From assembly GCA_031403155.1 (NCBI GenBank), contig JANNSX010000092.1, positions 1 through 64,000 on the forward strand: DNA of 64,000 nucleotides. Reading direction: 5' to 3'. The translations under genes and the position numbers were made by a program. How positions within the stretch are numbered: position 1 is the first letter of the stretch; each line of letters starts with the position of its first letter. The notes under the pieces were generated by a model that worked only from the letters and a program-made list of their open reading frames with translations, was not told the origin of the DNA and made no database searches. Below are positions 51,805-59,196 of the stretch, piece by piece. Source of the DNA: JANNSX01 sp031403155 (GTDB lineage Bacteria; Pseudomonadota; Alphaproteobacteria; Rhizobiales; Hyphomicrobiaceae).

Positions 51805-51819
51805 GTTCTTGTTTTGTAC
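51805..51819. promoter_or_regulatory. LexA-like box between divergent promoters
   Basis: GTTC-TTGTTTT-GTAC differs at one base from the alphaproteobacterial SOS operator GTTC-N7-GTTC. It lies between the putative nrdJ promoter and a divergent + strand promoter. One mismatch in a half site makes this tentative. Confidence 0.3.
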
Positions 51820-51848
51820 TTGACGATTGCGCAGCCATTGAGTATCTA
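51820..51848 (+). promoter_or_regulatory. Putative + strand promoter
   Basis: TTGACG (51820-51825), 17-bp spacer, TATCTA (51843-51848). The only reading frame it could serve is the small interrupted gene starting at 51871. Confidence 0.45.
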
Positions 51849-51870
51849 CCGGCAAGAAAGAGAGGCAAAC

Positions 51871-52071
51871 ATGACAAACACAGAGAACGTCCTGACAGGC
51901 GGTAAATCGCAGGAATAAGTGGCCTTGAGGCTTCTTAAGATTGTTTCCAACATCGAGGACCGGCCGCTCTACAGGACCAACGACACAAAGAATCCCGCAG
52001 ATCGAAAGTGGCTGTTGGACACATATGCTGAATGTCTGAGTACCGTAAAAGGTCACCGCAAGCGGCCTTGA
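51871..52071 (+). pseudogene. Small gene interrupted by an in-frame stop
   Basis: An ATG at 51871 with AAGAGAGG 5 nt upstream opens MTNTENVLTGGKSQE, then TAA (51916-51918). The same frame continues without another stop as VALRLLKIVSNIEDRPLYRT followed by NDTKNPADRKWLLDTYAECL to TGA at 52069. One C-to-T change (CAA to TAA) would explain the interruption. Alternatively, the GTG at 51919, with AGGA before it, starts a separate 50-aa protein. The product is hydrophilic and helical-looking with no family I recognise. Confidence 0.45.
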
Positions 52072-52079
52072 CGCTGACC

Positions 52080-53357
52080 CTAGATTGACGGCGGTTGGAA
52101 CCAACGCCTGATGCCAGTGGCATTGGTCGCAATTTGCTCGACGAGCTGATCGACAATTGGATGCGTGAGCATGGCAAAACCAAGTTGCCTTCGAACATCG
52201 CTCGCCAGATCGGGAAGTCGTTCAGCTAAGTCCCTTACATTTGCGACAGCTCGCTCAGCTGGATAGCCGCAGCGAGCGGCGGTTTTCTCCCAATGCCGGG
52301 GACGCAGCTCGTCGATCAGGTTACGCCCGCCGACGACCATGGCGAGCTTGAGTTGAGTGCGGTGGGTGTGATGCGGAAGGAATGAAATCACATCATACAG
52401 TGGCATCAATCGGAACGCGCCCGATGGGTCATAGAGTATCGAATAGTTCTTGGCGTGGGCGTCGGTGCCTCCGATCACGAAATTGAACGCCTGGGCCCGC
52501 ATGAACCGATCTCGATCCGCTTCGGGTGCCTTCGAGTAGGCAAGCAGCTCCATGATCTCCTGGATGCCCGGACCTCCCTGCGCCTGGTACTTGTGCTGAG
52601 GGGCCACGCCCAAGGCCTGGCAGCAATCCTCTTGGTGGATTCTCTTGATAAGTTCGTCTTTGGCGTCGCGATACCTGTCGTATCTCTCGACGACGATGAC
52701 CCGATTGCCGCCGAGCGTGACGACTTCGGATCGGACAGTTGGCAGTCCGGCAGCGCGAGCAATCATCAGACAGAAGTGTTCATTGATTGCAAGGCCCGGG
52801 TAGCGTGGCGGCTCGGGCTTCAGAATATGCGTTGTCGGCGTCCGTCCGCGCGGCACACCCCAACGCTTCGCCGTACGATAGAGCGCAGTCTTGGATTGCG
52901 CTCCGGCAAGGCTGAACTGACCATCGTCCGTCTCGAGACGCCCGGCACCTGGGTCACGCAGCAGCGTCGCTATGCGCTCTTCTAGATCTTTTCCGGAAAT
53001 CCATTTCACGCCGCCTCTTCCGACGAAGTCGAACCCAGGCGCAGCCAGTTGAACCGCGCCGGGACAATCCTCTCCCATGGCGGCGAGGAGTACGAATGGG
53101 TTGCGAGCTGAGACCCTGTGCCGAGCGGCCCATCGGTCAAGCGTCGTCTCGTTGTCCGGCAACAGACCCCACATCCAACTCGAGATGCTTCGCGTGCCGT
53201 GCACGCGTTGCGTCAGCGGGATCGACTGGGACAACGGTACTCGCTGGTTTCTGTCCACATAACTTGCGTCGTACTCAAATCGGAAGTTACCGCCCGGGCG
53301 TTGCGTGACGGCACCCGCATGAACGTCGGCAATACGAACCTCGAGGGTGCGCGGCAT
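52080..53357 (-). CDS. hipA: HipA-like serine/threonine kinase toxin
   Basis: The 425-aa protein has the HipA architecture: N-terminal subdomain (SIPLTQRVHG), FSLAGAQSKTAL for ATP binding, THILKPEP, INEHFCLMIARAAGLPT, VVERYDRYRD, HQEDCCQALG, the catalytic GGTDAHAKNYS and metal-binding MPLYDVISF. Characterised HipA toxins phosphorylate glutamyl-tRNA synthetase (or other targets) to induce dormancy. The ATG at 53357 overlaps the hipB stop (TGATG). All kinase motifs appear intact. Confidence 0.92.
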   Translation of the reverse strand: MPRTLEVRIADVHAGAVTQRPGGNFRFEYDASYVDRNQRVPLSQSIPLTQRVHGTRSISSWMWGLLPDNETTLDRWAARHRVSARNPFVLLAAMGEDCPGAVQLAAPGFDFVGRGGVKWISGKDLEERIATLLRDPGAGRLETDDGQFSLAGAQSKTALYRTAKRWGVPRGRTPTTHILKPEPPRYPGLAINEHFCLMIARAAGLPTVRSEVVTLGGNRVIVVERYDRYRDAKDELIKRIHQEDCCQALGVAPQHKYQAQGGPGIQEIMELLAYSKAPEADRDRFMRAQAFNFVIGGTDAHAKNYSILYDPSGAFRLMPLYDVISFLPHHTHRTQLKLAMVVGGRNLIDELRPRHWEKTAARCGYPAERAVANVRDLAERLPDLASDVRRQLGFAMLTHPIVDQLVEQIATNATGIRRWFQPPSI

Positions 53358-53665
53358 CAGGTCCGCGTCCTCGCTGGCTTGCCTTCCGCAATGTCATCGA
53401 TCGAGTATGGTGCCTCGTCGATCACTGCCGAGCGTGACCGTTGTCGCTTGCCCTCGCCGGCCGTCCGGACATCCAGGTCGAAAGCCAGCTCTCGGAGCAC
53501 AGCGAAGACAAAGCTTAGAGCGATTTGCCCTTCGCCGCGCTCAAGAAGGATGACTTGCTGACGCCGGGTGGTGAGGCGTTGGGCCAGCTCGGCTTGCGTC
53601 AGGCCGGCGTCCTCCCTGGCCTGGCGAAGCAGGCCGCCGAGTTCTCGGGTGTTTCTTACAATCAT
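53357..53665 (-). CDS. hipB: HipB-like antitoxin, helix-turn-helix
   Basis: The 102-aa DNA-binding antitoxin has a Cro/C1-type helix-turn-helix (RELGGLLRQAREDAGLTQAE then LAQRLTTRRQQVILLERGEG) and ends next to HipA. I choose ATG 53665 (MIVRNTREL), because the alternative ATG at 53698 lies inside the operator palindrome and would add 11 residues. It should repress its own operon together with HipA. Confidence 0.88.
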   Translation of the reverse strand: MIVRNTRELGGLLRQAREDAGLTQAELAQRLTTRRQQVILLERGEGQIALSFVFAVLRELAFDLDVRTAGEGKRQRSRSAVIDEAPYSIDDIAEGKPARTRT

Positions 53666-53679
53666 CTTGGTGCCCGGGG

Positions 53680-53723
53680 TGTACGCCTTCTCGAACATTC
53701 AGAAATGTTCGAGAAGGCGTACA
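53680..53723. promoter_or_regulatory. hipBA operator, perfect palindrome with 20-bp arms
   Basis: TGTACGCCTTCTCGAACATT (53680-53699), spacer CAGA, then its exact reverse complement (53704-53723). It sits just upstream of the chosen hipB start. A weaker related pair AATGTTCGA..TCGCACATT follows at 53729-53750, so two operators may be present. Confidence 0.75.
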
Positions 53724-53763
53724 TTACATAATGTTCGATTAGTCGCACATTAGCAGATGTGCG

Positions 53764-54528
53764 TCAAGTCGAACTTTTAGAATCACGCAAAGGTGGAAAC
53801 TGGACCGGCCCCGGCCCCACCCCCTCCTCCACTAACCGCCCCGTCGCCTCTTCGATCGCCGCCTCGAGCCGCTTCAAAAACTCCTTCCGCGGCAGACCCG
53901 CCGGGATCGGCTCCAGCACCTCGACGATGATGGTGCCCGGATGGCGCCAGAAGGAGCGCCGCGGCCAGTAGAGCCCGGAGTTGAGGGCCATCGGCACACA
54001 GGCAAGCCCCAGCCCGTCATACAACGCCATGACGCCCGGCTTGTAGTCGGGTTCGGCGCCGGGTACGCGGCGATTGCCTTCCGGGAAGATCAGGATCTGC
54101 CTGCCGGCGTCGCGTCGCGCTTCGGCATCCTTCAACATCTGCTTGAGGGCCATGCCGCGCTTCTCGCGTGCCACGAAGATCATCTCGAACTTGCGCGAGA
54201 ACCAGCCGTAGAAGGGGATCTTCGCCAGCTCCGATTTCATCACCAGAGCCGGATCGTCGAACAGCGGCACCAGCGCGAAGGTATCCCAGGCCGATTGGTG
54301 CTTGGAGGCGACGAGCGCCGCGCCCTTGGGGATGCGCTCACGGCCGCGAACCTCCATCCGGATGCCGGCGATCCAGCGGAGCAGAAAAAGCGAGGCCCGC
54401 GCATGCGCCTTGAGGGCCGCCATTGCCCAAGAGCGCGGACCAAGCAGAAGCGGGCTGCCGGCGACCACGAAGAGGGCCGTGACAATGTAGAAGGCGAGAT
54501 TGAAGATGAGGGAGCGGATCGCAAGCAT
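53764..54528 (-). CDS. 1-acyl-glycerol-3-phosphate acyltransferase family (PlsC-like)
   Basis: The 254-aa membrane-bound acyltransferase has an N-terminal hydrophobic segment, the H-x4-D motif KHQSAWDTFAL, the glycerol-binding FPEGNRRVPG (Asn in place of the usual Thr) and LNSGLYWPR. It makes phosphatidic acid by acylating lysophosphatidate. The ATG is at 54528. It follows ydcF with a 3-bp gap and is in the conserved ftsE-ftsX-ydcF-plsC order. Confidence 0.9.
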   Translation of the reverse strand: MLAIRSLIFNLAFYIVTALFVVAGSPLLLGPRSWAMAALKAHARASLFLLRWIAGIRMEVRGRERIPKGAALVASKHQSAWDTFALVPLFDDPALVMKSELAKIPFYGWFSRKFEMIFVAREKRGMALKQMLKDAEARRDAGRQILIFPEGNRRVPGAEPDYKPGVMALYDGLGLACVPMALNSGLYWPRRSFWRHPGTIIVEVLEPIPAGLPRKEFLKRLEAAIEEATGRLVEEGVGPGPVQFPPLRDSKSST

Positions 54529-54531
54529 GCG

Positions 54532-55173
54532 TCAGAGCTTCGAGACTTTGGCGGCGCTCTCGCCGGAGGACGAAGAACCCGCCCCGGAAACCCGGGTCCA
54601 GGCGAGGCGCGCCGCCGCGGGCAAGAATTTCAGATACTCCCGGAACAGCAAGCGCGCGGTCTCGGGGTGCCGCCACCATTGATCCATCTGCAGCTTGCCG
54701 GTGATGACCGCGTGGGGCACGAGCTCCACCCCCGGCAGCACGCGCTCGAGCTCCACCAGCGCGCGCGGCATGTGATAGCTCGAGGTGACGACGATCAACG
54801 AGCGGAAGCCGTGCGTTTGCGTCCAGGCTTCCGCCTCGCTGGCGTTGCCGATCGTATCTCGCGCCTCGCGGCCGATATCAATGCAGCATTCGTAGAGTTC
54901 GGCCGGCGCCGGCGCCTCGGCGCGCAGTGCGTCCTTCGAGGTCATCGCGTTGACGCCGGAAATGAGAAGGCGCGTTCCATAGCCTTCGACCAGCAGCTTC
55001 ACCGCCTCGCCGATCCGGTCCTCGCCACCGGTCAGCGCAACGATGCCGTCGGCCCGCTCGGGAGCACCGGCGGGCGCACGCTCGAGCCCCTCCGCGAACA
55101 CGGCAAACCCCACCCCGAACGCGACGAGCGAGGCCATCATCAGCCGTGTCAGCCATGTGGCAAGTAGCTTCAT
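54532..55173 (-). CDS. YdcF/DUF218 family membrane-anchored protein
   Basis: The 213-aa protein has an N-terminal membrane anchor, followed by the DUF218 domain: GIVALTGGEDRIGEAVKLL, TRLLISGVN, GNASEAEAW and SLIVVTSSYHMPRALVELER. The family includes SanA/YdcF/ElyC, linked to envelope polysaccharide or vancomycin resistance. ATG 55173 is chosen over a GTG one codon upstream. It is between ftsX and plsC. Confidence 0.87.
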   Translation of the reverse strand: MKLLATWLTRLMMASLVAFGVGFAVFAEGLERAPAGAPERADGIVALTGGEDRIGEAVKLLVEGYGTRLLISGVNAMTSKDALRAEAPAPAELYECCIDIGREARDTIGNASEAEAWTQTHGFRSLIVVTSSYHMPRALVELERVLPGVELVPHAVITGKLQMDQWWRHPETARLLFREYLKFLPAAARLAWTRVSGAGSSSSGESAAKVSKL

Positions 55174-55275
55174 CACCTTCCGCTGGTTCGAATGACCCCC
55201 ATGCCTTCCAAAGAGGATAGCCGATCTGCGGCCGAACGCGAAATCGGCCCGATCGCCACGAAAACACGAAACTGT

Positions 55276-56322
55276 TTAGTCTCTGACGTTCAGTATGCGA
55301 AACACGCCATAGCGCGACGTCAACATGCACAAAGCCGCAACAACCACCACCACGATGCCCAGCAGCATGTAGCCCGAAAGGTCGAGGGAGCCGCTGCCGA
55401 CGAGATAGCCCATCTGCTGGTCCGTGACCGGACCGCCACCCAGCAACGGCATGATGAACGGCATGATGAAGAAAGCCGCGGCGGCTGCCCCGGCGCCGAA
55501 CAGGCCGGCCTTGACGCCGAGCCGCAGAAAATGCCGCTCGAATTCGCGGGCGATGAAGCGGTCGGTCGCCCCGACGAAGTGCAACACCTCGACGATCTCG
55601 CGGTTGGAGGCCATGGCACTGCGGGTGGCCGAGACGATCAAGAGCACCGTCGCCGTGCCGACGAGCAGCAGGACGCCAAGCCCGACGAGAGCGAGGAACC
55701 GCGTGACTGTCCTGATCTGCGACTGCCACTGGCGGTGATCGTCGAGACTGACGGCGCCATCCGGATACTCGGTTTTCAAGGCTTCGTTCAGGGCTCTCAA
55801 ATCCGGCGGCGAGCTCACATCGACTTCGACGGAGATGAGCCTCGGCAGCGGCAGCTGTGTCAGAGCTTCGGACTTGCCGAGCCAAGGCTCGAGCAGTTTG
55901 GCCGATTCTTCCACCGAAAGGACGTGGCGGCTTTCCAACCCCGGCAGCGTGCCAAGGTAGAAGGCCACGCGGCTGACGAGCTTCTCGGTTTCCTCGGGCG
56001 AATCCTGCGCCTGAACTTGCACCGTCACCTCGGAGCCGACATCGCGCATCCAGGCGGCGGCCGTCTGATTGACGAGATAGACCACCCCGGCGGTGAGACA
56101 TGCGAAGAAGCACATGATGGCGATGACGAGCATCAGCGAGTTGCCGGTCACCGAGCCCGCCGGCACGATCCCCTCCGATGCGTTCGCCTTCTGGCTCGCC
56201 TTCTCGCGCGCCGGCACGCCTTGCTCGAAGGCATCCTCGGTCACCGGACGCGCGGGCTCCTCCGCCTCGGGCCGAAGCGGGCGCCCACCGGCGATGTAGG
56301 GATTGTCATAGGATGCGGACAT
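55276..56322 (-). CDS. ftsX: Cell division protein FtsX
   Basis: The 348-aa membrane protein has a long cytoplasmic N-terminus (about 60 residues), helix 1 (SLMLVIAIMCFFACLTAGVV), a periplasmic domain, and three further helices in a C-terminal MacB/FtsX-type permease domain (SNREIVEVLHFVGATDRFIA). With FtsE it activates peptidoglycan hydrolases at the septum. The ATG at 56322 overlaps ftsE by 17 bp. Confidence 0.92.
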   Translation of the reverse strand: MSASYDNPYIAGGRPLRPEAEEPARPVTEDAFEQGVPAREKASQKANASEGIVPAGSVTGNSLMLVIAIMCFFACLTAGVVYLVNQTAAAWMRDVGSEVTVQVQAQDSPEETEKLVSRVAFYLGTLPGLESRHVLSVEESAKLLEPWLGKSEALTQLPLPRLISVEVDVSSPPDLRALNEALKTEYPDGAVSLDDHRQWQSQIRTVTRFLALVGLGVLLLVGTATVLLIVSATRSAMASNREIVEVLHFVGATDRFIAREFERHFLRLGVKAGLFGAGAAAAAFFIMPFIMPLLGGGPVTDQQMGYLVGSGSLDLSGYMLLGIVVVVVAALCMLTSRYGVFRILNVRD

Positions 56323-56962
56323 GGCCCTCGTGGAGCTCCAGGCGCGGGGTCTTGAACTGCTTCATGAGCTGGTAATCGTGTGTCGCAATGACGACCGAGG
56401 TGCCCAAGCGATTCAATTCGACGAACAAGCGCAACAGCCGCCGCGCCATTTGCGGATCGACGTTGCCGGTCGGCTCGTCGGCAAGCAAGAGCTCCGGCTT
56501 GCCGATGACGGCGCGCGCGATCGCCGCCCGCTGCTTTTCGCCGCCCGAAAGAATGGAAGGGTAGGCATACATGCGGTCGCCGAGACCCACCCATTGCAGA
56601 AGGTCGGTGACGTCCTCGCGGTAGTCGGCGATGCGCTTGCCGACGACCCTGAGCGGCAGCGCAACGTTCTCCCAGGTCGTCAGGTGGTCGAGCAGGCGGA
56701 AGTCCTGGAAAACGATGCCGATGCGGCGGCGGAGCTGGGCGCGCTTGGCCGGATCGACATGGGTGACGTCGTTCTCGAACAGGCTGACCGCGCCGCTCGA
56801 TGGCGTCTGGGACATGAACAACATCCGCAAGAGCGAGGTTTTGCCTGCGCCCGAGGGGCCGGTCAGGAAGTGGAATGAGCCCGGACGCAAGTTAAATGTC
56901 ACGTCTTTCAGGATCTGGGGACCCCGTCCGTACCGCAATCCGACATTTTCGAGCCGGATCAT
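56306..56962 (-). CDS. ftsE: Cell division ATP-binding protein FtsE
   Basis: The 218-aa ABC ATPase has Walker A GPSGAGKTSLL, Q-loop IGIVFQDFRLLDHLT, signature LSGGEKQRAAIARAV, Walker B LLLADEPTGNVD and H-loop VIATHDYQL. The ATG at 56962 is divergent from the zinc-ribbon gene. It is coupled to ftsX by a 17-bp overlap. Confidence 0.94.
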   Translation of the reverse strand: MIRLENVGLRYGRGPQILKDVTFNLRPGSFHFLTGPSGAGKTSLLRMLFMSQTPSSGAVSLFENDVTHVDPAKRAQLRRRIGIVFQDFRLLDHLTTWENVALPLRVVGKRIADYREDVTDLLQWVGLGDRMYAYPSILSGGEKQRAAIARAVIGKPELLLADEPTGNVDPQMARRLLRLFVELNRLGTSVVIATHDYQLMKQFKTPRLELHEGHVRIL

Positions 56963-57094
56963 GCCGCCTCACTCCAATCTTCCGGAATCTTCCGGCTTGA
57001 ACCGGTCATGCCATCAATCGACGCAGAAAGGAGAAGAATCTCCCCTTTCCGGGGCCCCTCGTCTATCATCCCGATTCGGGCTTGGGCGTGTCCC

Positions 57095-57146
57095 GATCGC
57101 GAAGTTCGACAGCGCCTGCACCTTGCGTCAACCGAACTTCGCGATC
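57095..57146. repeat. Perfect inverted repeat, 14-bp arms
   Basis: GATCGCGAAGTTCG (57095-57108) and CGAACTTCGCGATC (57133-57146), with outer GTGTC/GACAC pairs extending the stem. It lies in the ftsE/zinc-ribbon divergent region and may regulate or terminate. Confidence 0.65.
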
Positions 57147-57188
57147 GACAAGGACACGCCACGAGTCAATAGCTTTGCATGGCGTTAT

Positions 57189-57242
57189 GTTCGGAAGTCC
57201 GCTTCAGGTGCCCGCCGGAGAGACCAAAGCGGACTTCCGAAC
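57189..57242. repeat. Perfect inverted repeat, 16-bp arms
   Basis: GTTCGGAAGTCCGCTT (57189-57204) and AAGCGGACTTCCGAAC (57227-57242) form a strong hairpin. It is the second such structure within 150 bp of the divergent promoter region (56963-57323, no gene). Confidence 0.7.
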
Positions 57243-57323
57243 CGCCATACAACTTTTTGAGCCTTACTCACTCCACTTTTTGCTCTAGTATTCGGGCGAG
57301 ACTTTGAGGAACCAGGCCGGACC

Positions 57324-58424
57324 ATGATTATCCGCTGCCCCAGTTGCGGGTCGACGTACGACATTTCCAAACAGCCGCAGGCAGCCGGCCGCAAGGTCAA
57401 ATGCATGCGCTGCTCGCATGTCTGGAAGGCCGAGCCGGTCGATGCCGCAGCGCCTCTGGCGCAACCGCACACTGAGCAGGCACCCATGGCGGCTTCCCCC
57501 ATGCCGCCGCCTCCGCCCTCCCAGATCGCTGTGCCCCGGCCCCCGGTAATGCCGGCCAGGAGCCTCGAGGCGACCTCAATGTCGGGTGTTGGAGCCGGTG
57601 ACTCGATCGAGGCGCCCCTCGTACCGCCCCCCAAAGCCCGTAACGGTTTCAACGGCTTGAATGGCGACCATCGCGGCAATGGCCATGCCGCGGAGGACGG
57701 CTTCGACCCACCGCCACCCGTCGTGCCCGCCCCGCGCCGGCATTCCGATTTCGATGACCCGCCACCGGCGACCCGCCGTCAGGCGCCGGCGCCGCAGGCC
57801 GATGCGGGCTACTACGACGAGGCCCCCGCCCCCCAGCGGCCAGCCCGCCGGCCGGAGCCGCAGTGGCGCGAGCCGCCGCGCGAGTCCTACCGGGACGAGG
57901 CATATGGCGACAACGGCTACGGCCAGGACGAGTTCGCACCAGCCCGGGATGCACGTGCTCGCCACCAGGCGCCGTCGCGCGGCCGGCGAGCCGCGGCCAT
58001 TGTCGGCTGGGTCGCCTATCTTGCAGCGGTCGGTTCGCTCGGCGCCTACATCTACGCGGGGCGCGACCAGATCGTCACCTGGCTTCCCGGCGCCGCACCC
58101 TACTACGAGCAATTCGGACTACCGGTGAACCAGTACGGCCTCGCGTTCAAGGATGTGAAGGCGGAGTGGGGCAAGGTTGTGGATGGGCAGGGCGCACTCG
58201 CCATCTCGATCGGTGTCGCCAATACGACGGGGCAAGCTCAGAAAGTGCCGACCGTCGTCATTGCCTTCAAGGATGCCAATGGCGATGAAATCTTCTATCG
58301 GGCCATGGCTGATGCCTTGCCAAAGACGCTTCAGGCCGGCAAGAGCGCCAAGTTCTCGGCGACGCTTCAAGTACCGGCCGAGGTAACGCGGGCCATCCAG
58401 GTGCGCTTCGCCAGCGGTCGCTAG
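57324..58424 (+). CDS. MJ0042-type zinc-ribbon protein with membrane helix
   Basis: The 366-aa protein has an N-terminal zinc ribbon of the MJ0042 family (IRCPSCGSTYDISKQ, then KCMRCSHVWK), a long Pro/Arg/Asp-rich disordered middle (about residues 40-220), one membrane helix (AAAIVGWVAYLAAVGSLGAYI) and a C-terminal extracytoplasmic beta domain of DUF3426 type (VANTTGQAQKVPTVVIAFKD). It is typical of alphaproteobacterial genes next to ftsE, of unknown role. The ATG is at 57324. The stop TAG is within a family-1 repeat. Confidence 0.85.
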   Translation: MIIRCPSCGSTYDISKQPQAAGRKVKCMRCSHVWKAEPVDAAAPLAQPHTEQAPMAASPMPPPPPSQIAVPRPPVMPARSLEATSMSGVGAGDSIEAPLVPPPKARNGFNGLNGDHRGNGHAAEDGFDPPPPVVPAPRRHSDFDDPPPATRRQAPAPQADAGYYDEAPAPQRPARRPEPQWREPPRESYRDEAYGDNGYGQDEFAPARDARARHQAPSRGRRAAAIVGWVAYLAAVGSLGAYIYAGRDQIVTWLPGAAPYYEQFGLPVNQYGLAFKDVKAEWGKVVDGQGALAISIGVANTTGQAQKVPTVVIAFKDANGDEIFYRAMADALPKTLQAGKSAKFSATLQVPAEVTRAIQVRFASGR

Positions 58425-58547
58425 AGTGCTTCCGGAAAAGCTCGTCCCGGCGAAGGCCGGGATCCGAAGCGGTTTTCCGAAAAGAAGCACGACAAACCAA
58501 GGAATTAGGGTGTTGAAGTGATTCAACGAAAAACGGAAACACCCTAA
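58421..58547. repeat. Family-1 CTAG repeat, single long unit
   Basis: CTAGAGTGCTTCCGGAAAAG, inner hairpin CCCGGCGAAGGCCGGG, GAAGCGGTTTTCCGAAAAG, CACGACAAACCAAGG, then TTAGGGTGTTGAAGTG..GGAAACACCCTAA. CTAG at its left edge forms the stop (58422-58424) of the preceding gene. The whole element lies between that gene and hpt. Confidence 0.92.
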
Positions 58548-58582
58548 CCAACCACAGTCTCGTACCGACAGAGCCTCCGCTC

Positions 58583-59128
58583 ATGACCAAGCCCAACGAT
58601 TCTCCCCAGATCGAAACGATCTTCAGCGCCGAGGAGATCGCCCGGCGTATCGATACGCTGGCGAAGGAAATCGCGGCACGACAGCTCGACAACATTCTGG
58701 TCGTCGCCATTCTCAAGGGCAGCTTCGTCTTCGCCGCGGATCTCATTCGCGGCCTACACCAGGCGGGTCTGACGCCCGAGGTCGATTTCATCTCGCTGTC
58801 GAGCTACCGCGATGCCATGCGCTCTTCGGGGCAGGTGCAAATCCTCCGCGATGTCGAGACCGACGTCAAAGGCCGCAACGTCCTACTCGTCGACGATATT
58901 CTGGAATCCGGCCGCACCCTCGCCTTCGCCAAGGATTTGATGGCGGCGCGCGGCGCCAAGGCGGTTGTCACCTGCGTGTTGCTCGACAAGCCGGTCGAGC
59001 GCGCGGTCGGGATCGCTGCCGACCATAGCGCCTTCGATTGCCCGAATGTCTTCGTGGTCGGCTACGGCATGGATTTGGCGCACCGCTTCCGAGAGCTGCC
59101 GTTTGTGGGGAATTTGATCAATCCGTGA
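58583..59128 (+). CDS. hpt: Hypoxanthine phosphoribosyltransferase
   Basis: The 181-aa enzyme of purine salvage joins hypoxanthine or guanine to PRPP. The PRPP loop NVLLVDDILESGRTL, flexible-loop LSSYRDAMRSSGQVQ and C-terminal VVGYGMDLAHRFRELPFVG are all present. The ATG is at 58583, directly after a repeat and converging on corC. Confidence 0.93.
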   Translation: MTKPNDSPQIETIFSAEEIARRIDTLAKEIAARQLDNILVVAILKGSFVFAADLIRGLHQAGLTPEVDFISLSSYRDAMRSSGQVQILRDVETDVKGRNVLLVDDILESGRTLAFAKDLMAARGAKAVVTCVLLDKPVERAVGIAADHSAFDCPNVFVVGYGMDLAHRFRELPFVGNLINP

Positions 59129-59140
59129 GGTCGTTAAGGG

Positions 59141-59192
59141 GTGAACGGTGAGAGCCGCCTTCAACGCACCACTTCACCACTTCACCGTTCAC
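59141..59192. terminator. Inverted repeat between convergent hpt and corC
   Basis: GTGAACGGTGA (59141-59151) pairs perfectly with TCACCGTTCAC (59182-59192), extended by outer GTGAGG/CCTCAC. It is likely a shared terminator for the two convergent genes. Confidence 0.55.
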
Positions 59193-59196
59193 AACC

